Origin: Proteles cristata cristata
Lineage: Eukaryota; Chordata; Mammalia; Carnivora; Hyaenidae
Direction of reading: 5' to 3'
Length of the DNA: 64,000 bases
Assembly: GCA_017311185.1 (NCBI GenBank)
Contig: JAESUZ010003492.1
Coordinates: 124,001 to 188,000, forward strand
Shown here: piece by piece, positions 33,966-46,515 of the stretch
Position numbering within the stretch: position 1 is the first letter of the stretch
Layout of the letters: each line of letters begins with the position of its first letter
Position numbers and translations under genes: made by a program
Notes under the pieces: generated by a model
Seen by the model: only the letters and a program-made list of their open reading frames with translations
Databases searched by the model: none
What the model was told of the DNA's origin: nothing

Positions 33966-35866
33966 ATGGTACTTTGTGATGGAAATCCTCCCAAACTCAA
34001 ACACCACCCAAAGATACCTCATTCTCTCCTGCGTCAGTCAAAGTTCCAGAATCACTGCTCCCCTGCAAAGCCAGGATATTGTCATTGCAGTACCTAGCTC
34101 AAATCGGAAATACGCATTTCAATATACAGCCTCCAACAATACATTTATGTTCGTCCGGCTCTTTTTCTCCACTACTTTTCCATTGCTTTATAATCTTTCA
34201 GAACCTCTAGAATGTTGATTATTTCATACTGTATGTAAAACACTGAATGTTCATCTATTAATTGTCTTTCCTAATTAATCAAATTTCTTTAGTGCAACAT
34301 GAACTTCAACTCAAGGAAACATCTGGTTCCTTCCTCTCTTACCCTTCTGTTGCGCTTTAGTACTCTTAATAGGAACAATATGGTTTAATTTTAGTGATTA
34401 AATATCTGTGGGACTAGAATTCTACTTAAATTGTTTTAAATAAAAGTGGATGATTAAAAGAAATCTTTTGGCATGTAAGGAGTACCACCTTCTTCAGACT
34501 GAAATGGAGATCTAGCCACCTAAACTGGAGTTGTCATATGTTTCCCATTAACACTAATTTTCCTCCTCTCTGTATTTGTTTTCTCTTAGCTCTGTTCAAT
34601 TAATCAAAGAGGCCATTACACTGAGGAAGTTTAATGCTAAGCGGACCTACGAAAGCAAACCAAAATCAAAGCCTGTAAGAGCATCAAGGTTATCAAATCT
34701 GAGAACAACCAATCACAAACAGCCAACTATGCTTTGAGCTATGGCCAACCAATTGTTTTCTCTTTATTTTCATCCTTTCTCTCATCTTCCTGAAATCCTG
34801 TCAATGGACCCTGTCCAACCAAGTGCAGCTTAGTACCACCCTAGTCAAACTGATTTTTGCTCAAACTTATATGTATCAGTTTATTTTTAATATATCCAAG
34901 ATTATCTTTTAAAAGCCCATATTAGCCTATAAAACTCAAATATTAGATTGATCAAGGTAGGGTTTTGTCAGTTCCCTTTACTGTTGTTTTCTTGTTTCTA
35001 GAACTCCTGGAAGAATTTGTAGGTGCTAACTGTAAGCGAATAGAATGCCCAAAGAAGAATATAGGAATAGCCCTAGGCCTGGCCCAAGTCAAATATAACT
35101 GAAAATTTCCATTTGAAAGGAAAAAAATAGAGCTAACTCTTGGTCAAAATCAAAGAGCCTAAGGCAATCATGCTGGCTGACCTCTCAGGCAATAATAGCT
35201 TTTTCTTTCGCTGTATCCTTCCTTGCTCTGGCCTTGAAGTTAAAAGCTAAATGAGTAGAAACATGAACGTACAGAAATAAAGATATTTACTCACTTCTCT
35301 CCAGTGCAAGGGGCCAAGTGTATAGAGTTGGTGAAGTACAAATTAAAATAAAATCTCTCAAACCCAGAAAACTTCCTCACAAAATAAGAGAATGAAATGG
35401 TTTTATTACTGAATCATGTTTAGACTGGAAGACGATGATATCGGAGGCAATTTACCAAAAGATTGCAAATATCGAATAAAATTGTACCCATTATTTAGCC
35501 AAGCAGTTATGTCACATGACATATGTGTTATAAGGACTTGATGCATAGAAATCCTTGAATAAATCCTCAAATAAATTTTGTCACACATAAATATCCTAAA
35601 TTCACATGTTAATTGGAGCGATCGCCTGTTAGCTATTTGGTTTTATACAAAGGAAAAACAAACTTCTCATATTTTTATGACAGGAAATATATTTGCAATC
35701 TGGAGTGAGGGCCTACAGAGGTTAGGCTCCTACTCTCCCACAGAAAATATGAGATAAGGACACTATTTTCCTTGATAATGACTTTCAAAGAAATGGCTCC
35801 CAGGTCATTTCAGAGACATTCCTGGGTCCTAAAGCTGACAAGAGGCTTACTTAACAAGTCTTTTAA
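33966..35866. other. Unique sequence, possible old LTR within
   Basis: The stretch around 34590-35080 includes CCAATCACAAACAGCCAAC and a cluster of CCAAC words that could belong to a decayed LTR, but I cannot place it. The 135-codon plus frame at 33811-34218 starts inside the MLT1 LTR; its later part has no recognisable domain. Confidence 0.35.
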
Positions 35867-35881
35867 AAAGACTTACATAAA

Positions 35882-36115
35882 GGCCCAATACTTTATTTCT
35901 GCTTTTGTTACCCTTGTCTCAGGAGACATATCTGGAAAGAAGCTGCTATAGCTGATATCTAAAAGATTACTGCCTGTGTTCTCCTCTAAGATTTTGATGA
36001 TTTCCTGACTCACATTTAGGTCTTTCATCCATTTTGATGTTATTTTTTGTGTATGGTGTAAGGAAGTGGTCCAATTTCATTCTTCTGGATATACTATCCA
36101 GTTTTCCCAACACCA
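35882..36115 (-). mobile_element. Inverted 5' segment of an L1 insertion
   Basis: Antisense ORF2: CAATACTTTATTTCTGC, CTCAGGAGACATATCTGG, CACATTTAGGTCTTTCATCC, ending at CAGTTTTCCCAACACCA. It abuts a sense L1 segment at 36118. The first 65 bases (about 35883-35950) cover the same L1 interval as the start of the sense segment. Confidence 0.85.
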
Positions 36116-36117
36116 AC

Positions 36118-37266
36118 ACTAGCAACTTTTTATTAGATATGTCTCTTAAAGCAAGGGAAACTAAAGAAAAAATAAGCTGTTGGCACTTCATCAAAATAAA
36201 AAGCTTCTGCACAGCAAAGGAAACACTCAAACTGAAGGGTGACTTACACAATGGAAGAAGATCTTAACAAATGACATATCTGATAAAAAGTTAGTATCCA
36301 AAATATATAAAGAACTTTATAATTCAACATCCAAAACACAAATAATCCAGTTAAAAAATGGTTAGAAGACATGAATGGAAGTTTCTAAAAGAAGACATCC
36401 AGATGGCTGACACATGAAAAGATGCTCAACATCACTCATCATCAGGAACATGCAAATCAAAACTATGATGAGGTATCACCTCATATCTGTCAGAATGGCT
36501 AAATTACCAATATGAGAAACAACAGGTATTGCCAAGAACATAGAAAAAAGGGAACCCTATTGACCTGTTGCTGGGAATGCAAATTGGCATAGACATTCTG
36601 GAAAACAATATGTAGGTTCCCTACAAGTTTAAAAATAGAACTACCTTTCAAGCCAGAAATTGCACTACCAGGTATTTACCCAAAGGATACAAAAATACTC
36701 ATTTGAAGGAATATATGTACCCCAATGTTTATAGCAGTATTATCAACAATAGACAAATTATGGAAACAACCCAAGTGCCATTGACTGATGAATGGATAAG
36801 GAAGACATCATATATATAATAGAATATTACTCAGCCATAAAAAAGGAATGAAATGTCATCATTTACAATGATATGGATGGAGCTAAAGAGTATTATACTA
36901 AGTGAAGTAAGTCAGGCAGAGAAGCACAAACACTGTCTGATTTCACTCATATATGGAATTTAAGAAAAATGCCGATAAACATAGGGGGAAAAAAGAGAGA
37001 GGCAAACCAGAAAACAGAGTCTTAACTATATAGATAACAAGCTAGGGTTTGCTGGAAGGGAGATGGGGTGTGTGTAAGTTAAATGGGAGATGGGTATCAA
37101 GCAGGATTCTTGTGATGAGCATTGGAGGTTGTATGGTAGTGTTGAATCACTAAATTGTACACTTGAAACTAATATTACACTGTATGTTAACTAATTGGAA
37201 TTTAAATAAGACTTGAGAAAATAATAAAATAAAATAAAATAGGAAAATAAAATAAAATAAAATAAA
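36118..37266 (+). mobile_element. Sense 3' segment of the same L1 insertion
   Basis: Sense ORF2 from TAGCAACTTTTTATTAGATA through AAAATAAAAAGCTTCTGCAC to the 3' UTR (GTACACTTGAAACTAATATT) and an (AAAAT)n tail at 37215-37266. The translated start ETKEKISCWHFIKIKSFC is L1 ORF2. Flanking AAAGACTTACATAAA (35867-35881) and AAAGATTTATACACA (37275-37289) agree at 11 of 15 sites and may be a decayed target duplication around both segments. Confidence 0.87.
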
Positions 37267-37332
37267 GGGAAAATAAAGATTTATACACATTTCAAGGAAG
37301 CAAAGAAAGATCTTTCATTACAAGTTTCCCAA

Positions 37333-37400
37333 GAAAAATGCTCCAAAAAAAAAAAAAGAGAGAGAGAGAGAGGGTGAGAGAGAGAGAGGAAGAGAGAGGG
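37333..37400. repeat. A-run and GA-rich tract
   Basis: A13 followed by GAGAGA repeats with GGTGAG and GGAAGA interruptions. It could be the tail and body edge of a lost SINE, but no head is present. Confidence 0.85.
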
Positions 37401-37922
37401 AAGAGTCTTTTCCCTTACTTTCAACAGAGGTAACAAGCTTTTTATTTTTAATTTGCACTGACTGTTAATGATAGAAAGAGCAAGCTGTGGAAGGGGTTGA
37501 GAGGTTACGTTAGGGAAGCTTCAAAAGGTCACAGTTCTAAATCAATAAGTTGGGACTGGTCATTTTTGGTTACTGGGTTTATGATCTAAAATTACTGGAT
37601 AACATTTTATTTCTTATTAATAATTCATGAAGCTCAATAGAGTTTTCATGTGGGAACAGGAGAAAAATTATAGTCAAAGAATAGAGTTGAGGGACTGTGG
37701 GTAAAAAAAAAAAGATGCTTTTATCATTATTATACCTTTTATGTGTTTTTGTAATTATGTTAACTGTAGTACACATGTGTGCATGTGTGCATGCATCCAC
37801 ACAGACACATACATGCCATTTCAGAACATATTGTCAAGACATAATAAAGAGTGTTTGCCAATCAGGGAAAATTGGTTTCTCTATTTTTAACTGCTTAATA
37901 TTTCATCAAAAGCAGGCATAAT

Positions 37923-37966
37923 TAATATATATATGTATATACATGTACATATGTATATATATTTTT
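37923..37966. repeat. Near-palindromic TA/TG tract
   Basis: ATATATATGTATATACATG and ACATATGTATATATATT are nearly reverse complements of each other around a TACATGTA centre. Confidence 0.85.
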
Positions 37967-38288
37967 TGAAAAGCAGGTTAATTGTATAAAATTAGGAAGG
38001 CAAAGAAGAAATAATGTATATTATTAGCAAACCTCATGTTAATTATTTTTTCTTCAATGCTAGGAAGAATGAATCTATTTTCTCCCCAAAGGGAGAAGCT
38101 ATATTCATTTCTTGTCCACTCCCATTGCTGATGTCACACTACAGAACAAGACATTTATTCTTACTTAAAGAGAAAAATCAGAGGTTATGAATGTGACAGC
38201 CAATTTTCTTACCTTCATATTGTGGACCCCCAGAATACATATTGTAATCCCTTTTCATTTGTTTCTATGCAATCACACTAAGGTGAAT

Positions 38289-38289
<1 letters not shown>

Positions 38290-38322
<33 letters not shown>
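38290..38322. repeat. (AC)16 microsatellite
   Basis: About 33 bases of uninterrupted AC. Confidence 0.95.
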
Positions 38323-38327
<5 letters not shown>

Positions 38328-38768
38328 TGTTCTATGTGGTTTTCCAGTGTTAGGTAGGTAGGTAGTTATATAGTCATATTGTCTCCATGAGGCAAAGCCA
38401 CAACTGAATGTCAAGTGTTCTCCATTGAAAAGCATTATGGAGCTGACTATTCACGGAAATAGACAAGTAGAAACTGATTTTGAGATCTCAATAATACTTT
38501 CTAAAACCACGATATAGACTGGTGGTGGCTCTGATTGGAAATCAGATGATTTATACTTCTTCACAGTAGAACTTGGTGATAAGCAAGTAAGAAATGCTTA
38601 AGGAAAATGAAATAAAAAGTGTCTTGACCCTTATCTTGGTTTTATATAGAAATGTTCATTTACCATCTTAGAAAGGAGACACAGACTCACTTCTCCAGAA
38701 CATGGGTCACAGTTGCCATTTTTATCACAAGTCAACTCTCACATTCAATCTCAAAAATACAACTCTTT

Positions 38769-38813
38769 CTTTTAATTTAATTTATTTATTTTAAGAGAGC
38801 AAGAGAGAGGGAG

Positions 38814-38852
<39 letters not shown>

Positions 38853-38962
38853 CTCAAACAGTCTCATCACCTGATGTGGGGCTTGAACTCAAAAGCTGTG
38901 AGATCATGACCTGAGCCCAAATCAAGAGTCAAATCCTTAACTGACTGAGCCACCCAGGGCCC
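38769..38962 (-). mobile_element. CAN-SINE, minus, with expanded GA tract
   Basis: AATTTATTTATTTTAAGAG at the left, a GA run at 38819-38850, GAGATCATGACCTGAGCCC and GAGCCACCCAGGGCCCC at the right. Flanks CTCAAAAATACAACTC and CTCAAAAATGCAGTTC look like a decayed duplication. The block around TGCTGACAGC is deleted. Confidence 0.92.
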
Positions 38963-38981
38963 CTCAAAAATGCAGTTCTTG

Positions 38982-40063
38982 TATTTTATTTCTACTGCAG
39001 TATCCTGATTGTGTTAGTCCCCAAACTCCTTTGTGTTTTGCACTCCAACTGCTTGAATAACAATGATAGTTCCACATGAAAACAGGCGCCTCAAGAAGAA
39101 AACAACACCTCTGCACACAATCTGCTTTAATTCCTGGAATATTATCTCAATTTTATTTGCATGAGCATGTCTTAGAATTGTAGGGATGAGAGCAATCACC
39201 TAATTCCACCTCTTCTACAGTTCAGTTCCTCTCCAGCTTCCGGCTGTTCCGTATGCAGGAAAAATCTCTAAGCCTCAACGCCTCCTTTACATAGAGACTG
39301 CTTTGGGTTTCAACACAGAGATGATTGCTTTCGGAAGTTTTCCCTCACTCCTCAAGGCTAAATATGAGACGCTCATGAACGCTATCTGCTGTATTTCTTT
39401 AGTAACAAATAAGGTCTTTACAACTAACTCTTTACAACGGACTCTTTCTTACAATGTTGCCTGCTAAATTGGCTTCAGGTTCTATGTACAAGGACTTACT
39501 GTTGATCTCGTTCTTTGTTGTAATATGACTCCAGTATAGTGTCTATCATAAAATAGCTAATTAATAAATATTTTGACTCAGTGAATGAAGAGTCCTATAA
39601 CCTCAGCTATGTCAAATCTTTTAAAGAATATGTTGAAGTCCAAGGATCACACTTCTTCTTGAATTTTCTAGGAAGGATAGGGTCTTTACACAGATAACAT
39701 GATGAAATTATATAATTAAGAAAGTTGTCTATTTTAGGTTGGATTTGTAGAAGATTAGCATTAAACATTTAATCTGCACATGAAATATGATTTTATTTGT
39801 CTTATTGATGGGCCCATTTTAAACCTCAACGATGTTTACTTTCCTTTAAAATATTTTTCTTTATAATTTTCACATGACTCTGGTTATCTTGACATTAATA
39901 AATATTGAACATCACTATGTGATGCTCGAAGTGCCAGAAAATCATTTTGAAACAAACACAGAGTGTGGTTTAAAAACTTAAGAAAAGTGATAATGCCAGA
40001 ACAAAGTATCATTTTTTAATAAAGCAAAACTAGTCACTTTCCTTTTAAAATTTGGAGTCTTCT
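38982..40063. other. Unique sequence
   Basis: About 1.1 kb with no recognised gene or repeat. Confidence 0.45.
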
Positions 40064-40077
40064 TGAGGGTTGTTTTT

Positions 40078-40753
40078 CTTCCTTAAATAGTTTATTGTCA
40101 AGTTGGTTTCTATATAACACCCAGTGCTCATCCCCACAAGTGCCCTTTCCCATGCCCATCACCCCGGTTCCCCTCCCACACCCATCAGCCCTCAGTTTGT
40201 TCTCAGCATTCAAGAGTCTCTCATGGTTCACCTCTCTCCTTCTCCCCCAACTATTTTCCCCTTCTTCTCCTGCTTCATCCTCTGTTAACTTCCTCCTAAT
40301 CCACTTATATGTGCAAACATATGGTATGTGTCCCTCTCTGCCTGACTTATTTCGCTCAGCATAACACCCTCAAGGTCCATCCATGTTGCTACACAAGGCC
40401 AGATTTCATTCTTTCTCATTGCCATGGAGTATTCCATCGTATAGATAAACCACATCTTCCTGATCCATTCGTCCGTTGATGGACACTTAGGCTCTTTCCA
40501 TGGTTTGGCTATTGTGGAGAGTGCTGCTATAAACATTGGGGTACATGTGCTCCCATGCATCAGCACTCCTGTATCCCTTGGGTGAATTCCTAGCAGTGCT
40601 GTTGCTGGGTCCAAGGGGAGTTCTGTTGTTAGTTTTTTGAGGAACCTCCACACTGTTTTCCAGAGGGGCTGCACCAGTTTACATTCCCACCAACAGTGTA
40701 GGAGGGTGCCCATTTCTCCACATCCTCACCAGCATCTGTAGTCTCCTGATTTC
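40078..40753 (-). mobile_element. 5'-truncated L1, relatively young, minus
   Basis: Antisense L1 3' end from TTATTGTCAAGTTGGTTTC (3' UTR) to CATCCTCACCAGCATCTG. Flanks TGAGGGTTGTTTTT (40064-40077) and TGAGGGTTTTTTTA (40754-40767) agree at 12 or 13 of 14 sites depending on alignment, consistent with a target duplication. Confidence 0.88.
40285..40713 (-). pseudogene. L1 ORF2 carboxyl-terminal fragment, open
   Basis: The longest open frame in the window, 142 codons. Residues such as [20 protein letters not shown] and WIRKMWFIYTMEYSMAMRKN are the conserved carboxyl end of L1 ORF2. It has no endonuclease or reverse transcriptase domain, because the element is 5' truncated, so no function is expected. 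The open frame suggests a younger insertion than its neighbours. Confidence 0.92.
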
Positions 40754-40966
40754 TGAGGGTTTTTTTAATTGACCAAAGGCAATCTATCTTAGAATTTCAA
40801 ACTATCTTATAATTTATAGATTTCATTCTGTGTACATAGATTATTTGATATTAAGTTATATGATTCTCTCTTATGTATAAAATTAAATTAAAGTTAAAAT
40901 TGACCTTTCAAAAGACATGAGCTAATTACAGATGTCTTTTGCTAACAAGAGGAAAATATCCTGTTT

Positions 40967-42212
40967 TTTAATTGTTTTATTTAAATTCTAGTTAGTTAAC
41001 ACATGGTGTAATTTTAGTTTCAGGTGTATAATATAGTGATTCCATAATTCCATACAAACCCCATGTAAGTTCTCACGTTTAAATATTTAATCCATTTTGA
41101 ATTTATTTTTGTGTATGGTTTAAGAAAGTGGTTCTCCATATTGGGGTCCAGTTTTTCCAACACGATTTGTTGAAGAGACTGTCTTTTTCCTATAGAATAC
41201 TCTATCTTGCCTTGGTGAAGATTAATTGATCACATAGTTGTTGGTTCATTTATGGGTTTTCTATCAACTTCTATTGATTTATGTGTCTATTTTTGTGCCA
41301 GTACCATACTGTTTCAATTTCTATAGCTTTGTAATATAACTTGAATTCTGGAGTTGTGATGTCTCCAGATTTGTTTTTCTTTTTAAGATTGCTCTAGCTA
41401 TTCAAGGTCTTTTGTGTGTTTCCATACACATTTTAGGATTATTTGTTCTAGCTCTGTGAAAATGTATGTTAGAATTTTGATATGGATTGCATTGAACATG
41501 TAGATTGCTTTGGGTAGTGTAGACATTTTAAACTATATTTTCTTCCAATCCTTGAACATGGCATGTTTTTTTTTTTTCATTTCTTTGTGTCCTCTTCAAT
41601 TTTTTTCATAAGTGTTCTATAGTTTTCAGAGTACAGGTCTTTGAACTCTTTGGTTAGGTTTATTCTTAGGTAGCTTATGGCTTTTGGTGCAATTGTAAAT
41701 GGAATTTGTTCCTTAATTTTTAATTCTGCTACCTTATTATTGGTGTACAGAAATGCAATAGATTTCTGTAATTGATTTTGTATCCCAGGACTTTACTGAA
41801 ATTATCAGTTTGAGCAGTTTTTTGGTGGAGTCTTTTGAGTTTTTTATATAGAATATCATGTCACCTGTAACTTGTCAAAGTTTGATTTCTTCCTCGCTGA
41901 TTTGGATGTTTTCTGTTTCTTTATATTGCCTCATTATTGTGGAATGGGCTGTACTATTTTAAATAACAGTGGTGAAAATAGACATCTCTGCATTGTTTTT
42001 GACCATAGAGGAAAGGCTTTCACTTTTCCTGAATGTGGATGATTTTAGCTGTGGATTTTTAATATATAGTCATTATTATGTTGAGGTTTGTTCCCTCTAA
42101 CCTTACTTTGTTGAGGAGTTTTTAGCATGAATGGAAGTTGTACTTTGTTAAATGCTTTCTCTGCCCCTGGTCATGTTTCTTAACCTTTTTATTGATATGA
42201 TGTATCACATTG
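40967..42212 (-). mobile_element. L1, minus, with internal deletion
   Basis: Left end is the 3' UTR (CTAGTTAGTTAACACATGG, CAGGTGTATAATATAGTG). At about 41065 it jumps to the ORF2 middle (CCATTTTGAATTTATTTTTG), skipping the ORF2 carboxyl end, and runs to GATGTATCACATTGATTTG. The catalytic motif at 41861-41878 reads T-G-D-M, with the first aspartate replaced. Frames are badly broken. Confidence 0.83.
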
Positions 42213-43402
42213 ATTTGTTTGTGAATATGGAAGATATTCTTCCTGTCCTAGAATATCTTGCATATTCGGCTAAAAAATAATACTTGTAAGAAGAAAATAG
42301 TGTTTTGATAACAAGGAATAGCTTTTTTTTTGGTTATTGTGACTTTCGGGAAAATTTAAATTTAAAAGTGATAGATACTATGTGCATGTATGTATGCATG
42401 TTTTCAGTAATTTCACAAGCTACTTCAGTGTTTTTGTCTTACTAAACACGATGAGAAGGAAGGTTCCAGTTCATATATGTCTAGTTTGCTTGCTTGCCTC
42501 CAGATATTTTGTCACTTTAGCCATCGAAGTTTGAAAGATAAGTAATCCCCTAGCAAAGTATTCCCTATAACACACATGAGCTTTAGTAGTCTTCAAAATA
42601 GCCCAAAATTCAACACGGAAAACATACTCCATCACTTTATTATTTTGTGGGAATTTTCAGTAGCTCTGATTTTATGTACATTTTAATGTAATTTCTATGA
42701 CCATAGAGTGAATTGGGGGATGATAAGAAAAGGAATCCTGGAAATGTCCTGTCCTTTAAATCAACAAATGGAGGGTCAAAGAAAGAAGTCTCTTTGCTTT
42801 GTTACTATGGAAAACAAAATATTAAAAATCAGTTACATTACACAACATCGCCTAATATGCAATCAGAGGAATAGATTTTTCCTTCATATAAGATACCTAT
42901 CTGATGATATTAATCTAAAACTATCACATAATTTATTTATTTATTGGTTTTTGTTTTTGATAATATGAAAATAATTTGCACTAAAAGTAAGCATGCAATG
43001 AGCACACCACATGCCCAAATTTTGGTTTATAATACCGTACTTCAATAAAAAGAACCGGTGCTTCTACAAGAGGTTTTGGACAGTAATTTTCAAATTAAAA
43101 TTAGAGACAAATAGACATGATACAACTGGGCAAAGAGATATATAACAGATTAAATGTCCAGCTCCAAACTGAATTGGATAGTACTGGTTCATGAAAAATG
43201 GCAATATCTTATTTGTTCTGGGATGAAGTTCATACAAAGTATATATAAACCCAGTAACACTTTGACATCATAAATAAAAGTTTCATAAAGTTGGAGAATA
43301 AAAGAGAATCCACACTTTGGTATGTAAACCATGGGGGGAAATTCAGGTTTTTATCTATTATTTTATTTTCTTCTAATTTATTTATTTTTATTCTTTTAGT
43401 TT
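42213..43402. other. Unique sequence
   Basis: About 1.2 kb. The 86-codon frame at 42708-42968 has no recognisable domain. Confidence 0.5.
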
Positions 43403-43611
43403 TTTATAATATGTATTTATTTATTTTTGATTGAGAGAGAGAGAGTTGGTGGAGGAGAGGCAGAGAGGGAGGGAGACACAGACTCCAAAGCAGACTCTAG
43501 GCTGTAATCTGTCAGCATGGGGCTCAACACAGGGCTCGAACTCATGAACCGTGGGATCATGACCTGAGCTGAACTTGGATGTGTCACCCACTGAGCCATC
43601 CAGACACCCCC
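43403..43611 (-). mobile_element. Felid CAN-SINE, minus
   Basis: TATGTATTTATTTATTTTTG then a GA run, CTGTCAGCATGGGGCTCAAC, GGATCATGACCTGAGCTG and GAGCCATCCAGACACCCC. Substitutions mark it as older than the CCTAGAAATAAAT copies. Confidence 0.93.
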
Positions 43612-44930
43612 CAAAAATCAGGGTTTTTTTTAATTGGCAGTGTCTTAAATGCTAAGTTGTATCACCCTGACACAACAAAGTAACTTGATATCAAATTGTT
43701 CTCTTTTTGACAGTGAATTCCACTCTCATATCAAAACTTTTTCCTCAATAAAAATATGCAAAAATGGTTTTCCATAGCATTTGAAGTAGATTTCATAGTG
43801 GAGTACTATAATCCTTATGAACCATGGCACAATTATTGAGTTTACACATGCTCTTTTATGTAGACTTTAATGAAGGCAATTGTATGTATTTGGAAGGAAA
43901 CATTACATCATAAAAATTTAGAAATAAAAGCTTACGGCATAGTTGTACCTTGTGCTTTGGTTGTGGAAATAGATAGTACATAATAAAATTTTAAATTAAG
44001 GCTGTGTCCTTTCCTCACATGCCCCGCATAAAGTGAGAAGAAAATACACACTACAACTACTCAACTAGTCATAATGCCTCGCTTGTATAAATATACTTTT
44101 ATCTACTTTATTCAGAACAAGTGTGGGCAACTAGTTTATAGAAGCTGAGAAAGATCTCAGAACTGTTTGAGTTTTTTCTTCTGAGAATTATTTTTCTCTT
44201 ATATTGGGATTCTCACATGGCACAAAGGAAGGTATGGTTGACTATTTTGTGACACAAGGAGCTAGCATCATGACCCAAGCAAACCATCAGGTCTTTTTCT
44301 ATAGATTATTTCCCACTGTTTGCAAGAGTATTTTTTAATTACAGAGAGATACATTTAAAGGTATGGGGATTAATACAAATGAGTACTTAACACAAAGTAA
44401 GAATGAATTGGCCTTTATCATTTCCACTTAATGTCTCCTTCTGAGTCTCATAGTTCATGGAAGTTTGTAACATCGGCATGACTCTCAGGGCAAGAAAATT
44501 AGCAGTAGGTTTAAGGAAAGTAAAATTGATTTCTGTGTTTGCCAGGAATGAGAAGACAGCAGCCATCTGCCACCATGTTGACGGAGATGACAGTGAGGGT
44601 AGAGGAGCTCATGTGGGAAATGGGGAAGAATGGTCTTCCTATAAGGTAATACTAAACTAAGACAATTACAAACCAAAACTCACTAAACATCCAATAGTGT
44701 GTATTTGCTCACTGGGTCCTCAGCTTGTATTAGAAGCGCTGATACTAACTTTTGTGTGTACATCTCCCTGAAGGCCTTAGAGACTCCCATTATGGTTTGC
44801 ATTCAGTTTTATATGGATATATAGAATAACCCTTTTCTTCTTTAGTGAAGGAAGTAAAAATTAATAATATTATTTCCCTTTTACGCTTTTGAATTATGTC
44901 TGAAAATGTTTTCTTTAAAAAAGTTCTACT
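43612..44930. other. Unique sequence
   Basis: No gene or named repeat. Opposite overlapping frames at 44457-44660 and 44485-44676 have no recognisable domain. Confidence 0.45.
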
Positions 44931-45122
44931 GGGGTGCCTGAGTGGCTCAGGAGGTTAAGTATCCTACTTCAGCTCAGGTCATGATCTCACAGTTCATGAG
45001 TTCAAGCCCCTCATCAGTCTCTCTGCTGTCAGCACAGAACCCACTTTGGATCCTCTGCCTCCACCTGTCTCTGCCCCTCCCCTGTTTGTGCTTTCTCATT
45101 TAAAAATAAATAAATATTTTTA
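44931..45122 (+). mobile_element. CAN-SINE, plus
   Basis: GGGGTGCCTGAGTGGCTCAG head, TCAGCTCAGGTCATGATCTC, short CT body, tail AAAAATAAATAAATATTTTT. Flanks AAAAGTTCTACT and AAAAGTCTACTT resemble a duplication with a one-base gap. Confidence 0.93.
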
Positions 45123-46246
45123 AAAGTCTACTTAAACATATTTAAACAATACATTTTAAGTGACTTCTGAATAATGATTTGTTCCTTTATGATCTAATAT
45201 ATGTCTTGCTAAATTGGGATTCCAAACACAATTCCTCAACCCTCAGGTTTTTCCACCTCGAGTTACTCTAAGGAACAATCTTATTTTTGCTCTATTAATT
45301 TAAATTATATGAAATTGTTGTTAGTTGGCCAATTTGACCTGTAATAACAGCAATTTCATATGGTCTACCTAATATTTCCAATTACTGAAGTGTTCCATAC
45401 ATAATAGATAATTAGATACTATCCTGTGCATTGAGTTAATTATCCTTATTCTTTATTGAAAGAGCCTCAGGAATATAAACTTCGTGGAATCAGCTTAAGA
45501 GAGGTATTTTTGTCCCAAACAGGTTCATGGTTAGAGGGTGACTTTAAATGTTTGAGAGGAAGGAAAGAGGGGGTCTGTAAACCTCACTTACCTGCCCTTA
45601 GTTCCTAACTAAGTACTTTGACTAGAGATAAATACATATGTTCAAGAACCCATACATGTTCAGACTATCCTTGTATACCATGTTCATTTTTGTACAAACC
45701 TATCTTACAGAGTAAGACCATCATAACAGAACACCAAGTAAGACTCTATGGCAGAAAGCAAGGTATCTGCGGTAACATGCATGATCTACCTAACATAGGA
45801 AAAAAGAAGCAAACAAAATAGAACATTAATTCTCTTAAGAGAGAAATGTAGATAAAATATTAATGGCAAAAGAAGGGTATCAGAGAACCACAGGAGAACA
45901 TGTCAGTGTATGAGCCTGATAGAATACAGTAGTGTTTTCTGGACTGACTACAGTTCATGTTCAGAAATAAGCCATAATGGTCTACATAAAAGGCAAGTAA
46001 CCTAGAGAAATAGAATGGCAGACAAGAAGCCTGGAGCCTTCAAACTCTCCTCCTGAAATTCTTCTTGCTCTAAGTGATACCAAGGTTATGCTAAATGTTT
46101 AAGAAATAAATACTGCAATCTCAACATTTAAAGGAAACTATCTTTTCTAGAATTCTGTATGCAGAAAGGAGGTCCTAGTGTGGAGATTTCTGCTTGAGGA
46201 CCATTGGATTGTTTTTCTATTTTCTCTCACTGACTTGAAGTAACTG
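45123..46246. other. Unique sequence
   Basis: No gene or repeat recognised; the 67-codon frame at 45618-45821 has no recognisable features. Confidence 0.45.
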
Positions 46247-46249
46247 AAA

Positions 46250-46515
46250 AAAGAAGGAAGGAAGGAAGGAAGGAAAGAAGGAAGGAAGGGAGGAAGGCAG
46301 GGAGGGAGGGAGGGAGGAAGGAAGGAGAGAGTGAAGGAGGGGAAGAACAAAAGGAGAAAGGAAGGAAAGAAGGAAGGAAGAAGAGATGGAAGGAGGGAGG
46401 GAGGAAGGGAGGAAAGGAGAAAGGAGGAACCAAGAAAGAAAGAGAGAAAGAAATAAGGAAAGAGAGAAATAAAGAGGAAGGGAGGAAGGAAAGAAGGAAG
46501 GAAGGGAGGAAAGGA
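46250..46515. repeat. GGAA/AAGG tetranucleotide microsatellite
   Basis: About 265 bp of AAGG/GGAA units with AGAAAG and GGGA variants, nearly all purine on the plus strand. Minus-strand frames of 121 and 67 codons through it consist of Pro, Ser, Leu and Phe runs and are artefacts of the repeat. Confidence 0.96.

Larger units (their letters stand above)
37401..38749. other. Unique sequence with two microsatellites
   Basis: No gene recognised; overlapping opposite frames at 37579-37800 and 37697-37921 are chance. It contains the TA/TG tract and (AC)n listed separately. Confidence 0.5.

Noticed and set aside
33811..34218. 135-codon plus-strand frame
   Set aside because: It begins inside two nested LTRs, and the rest has no recognisable domain.
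40285..40713. Longest open frame, 142 codons, as a host gene
   Set aside because: It is the carboxyl end of L1 ORF2 inside a 5'-truncated L1 with its 3' UTR and target duplication.
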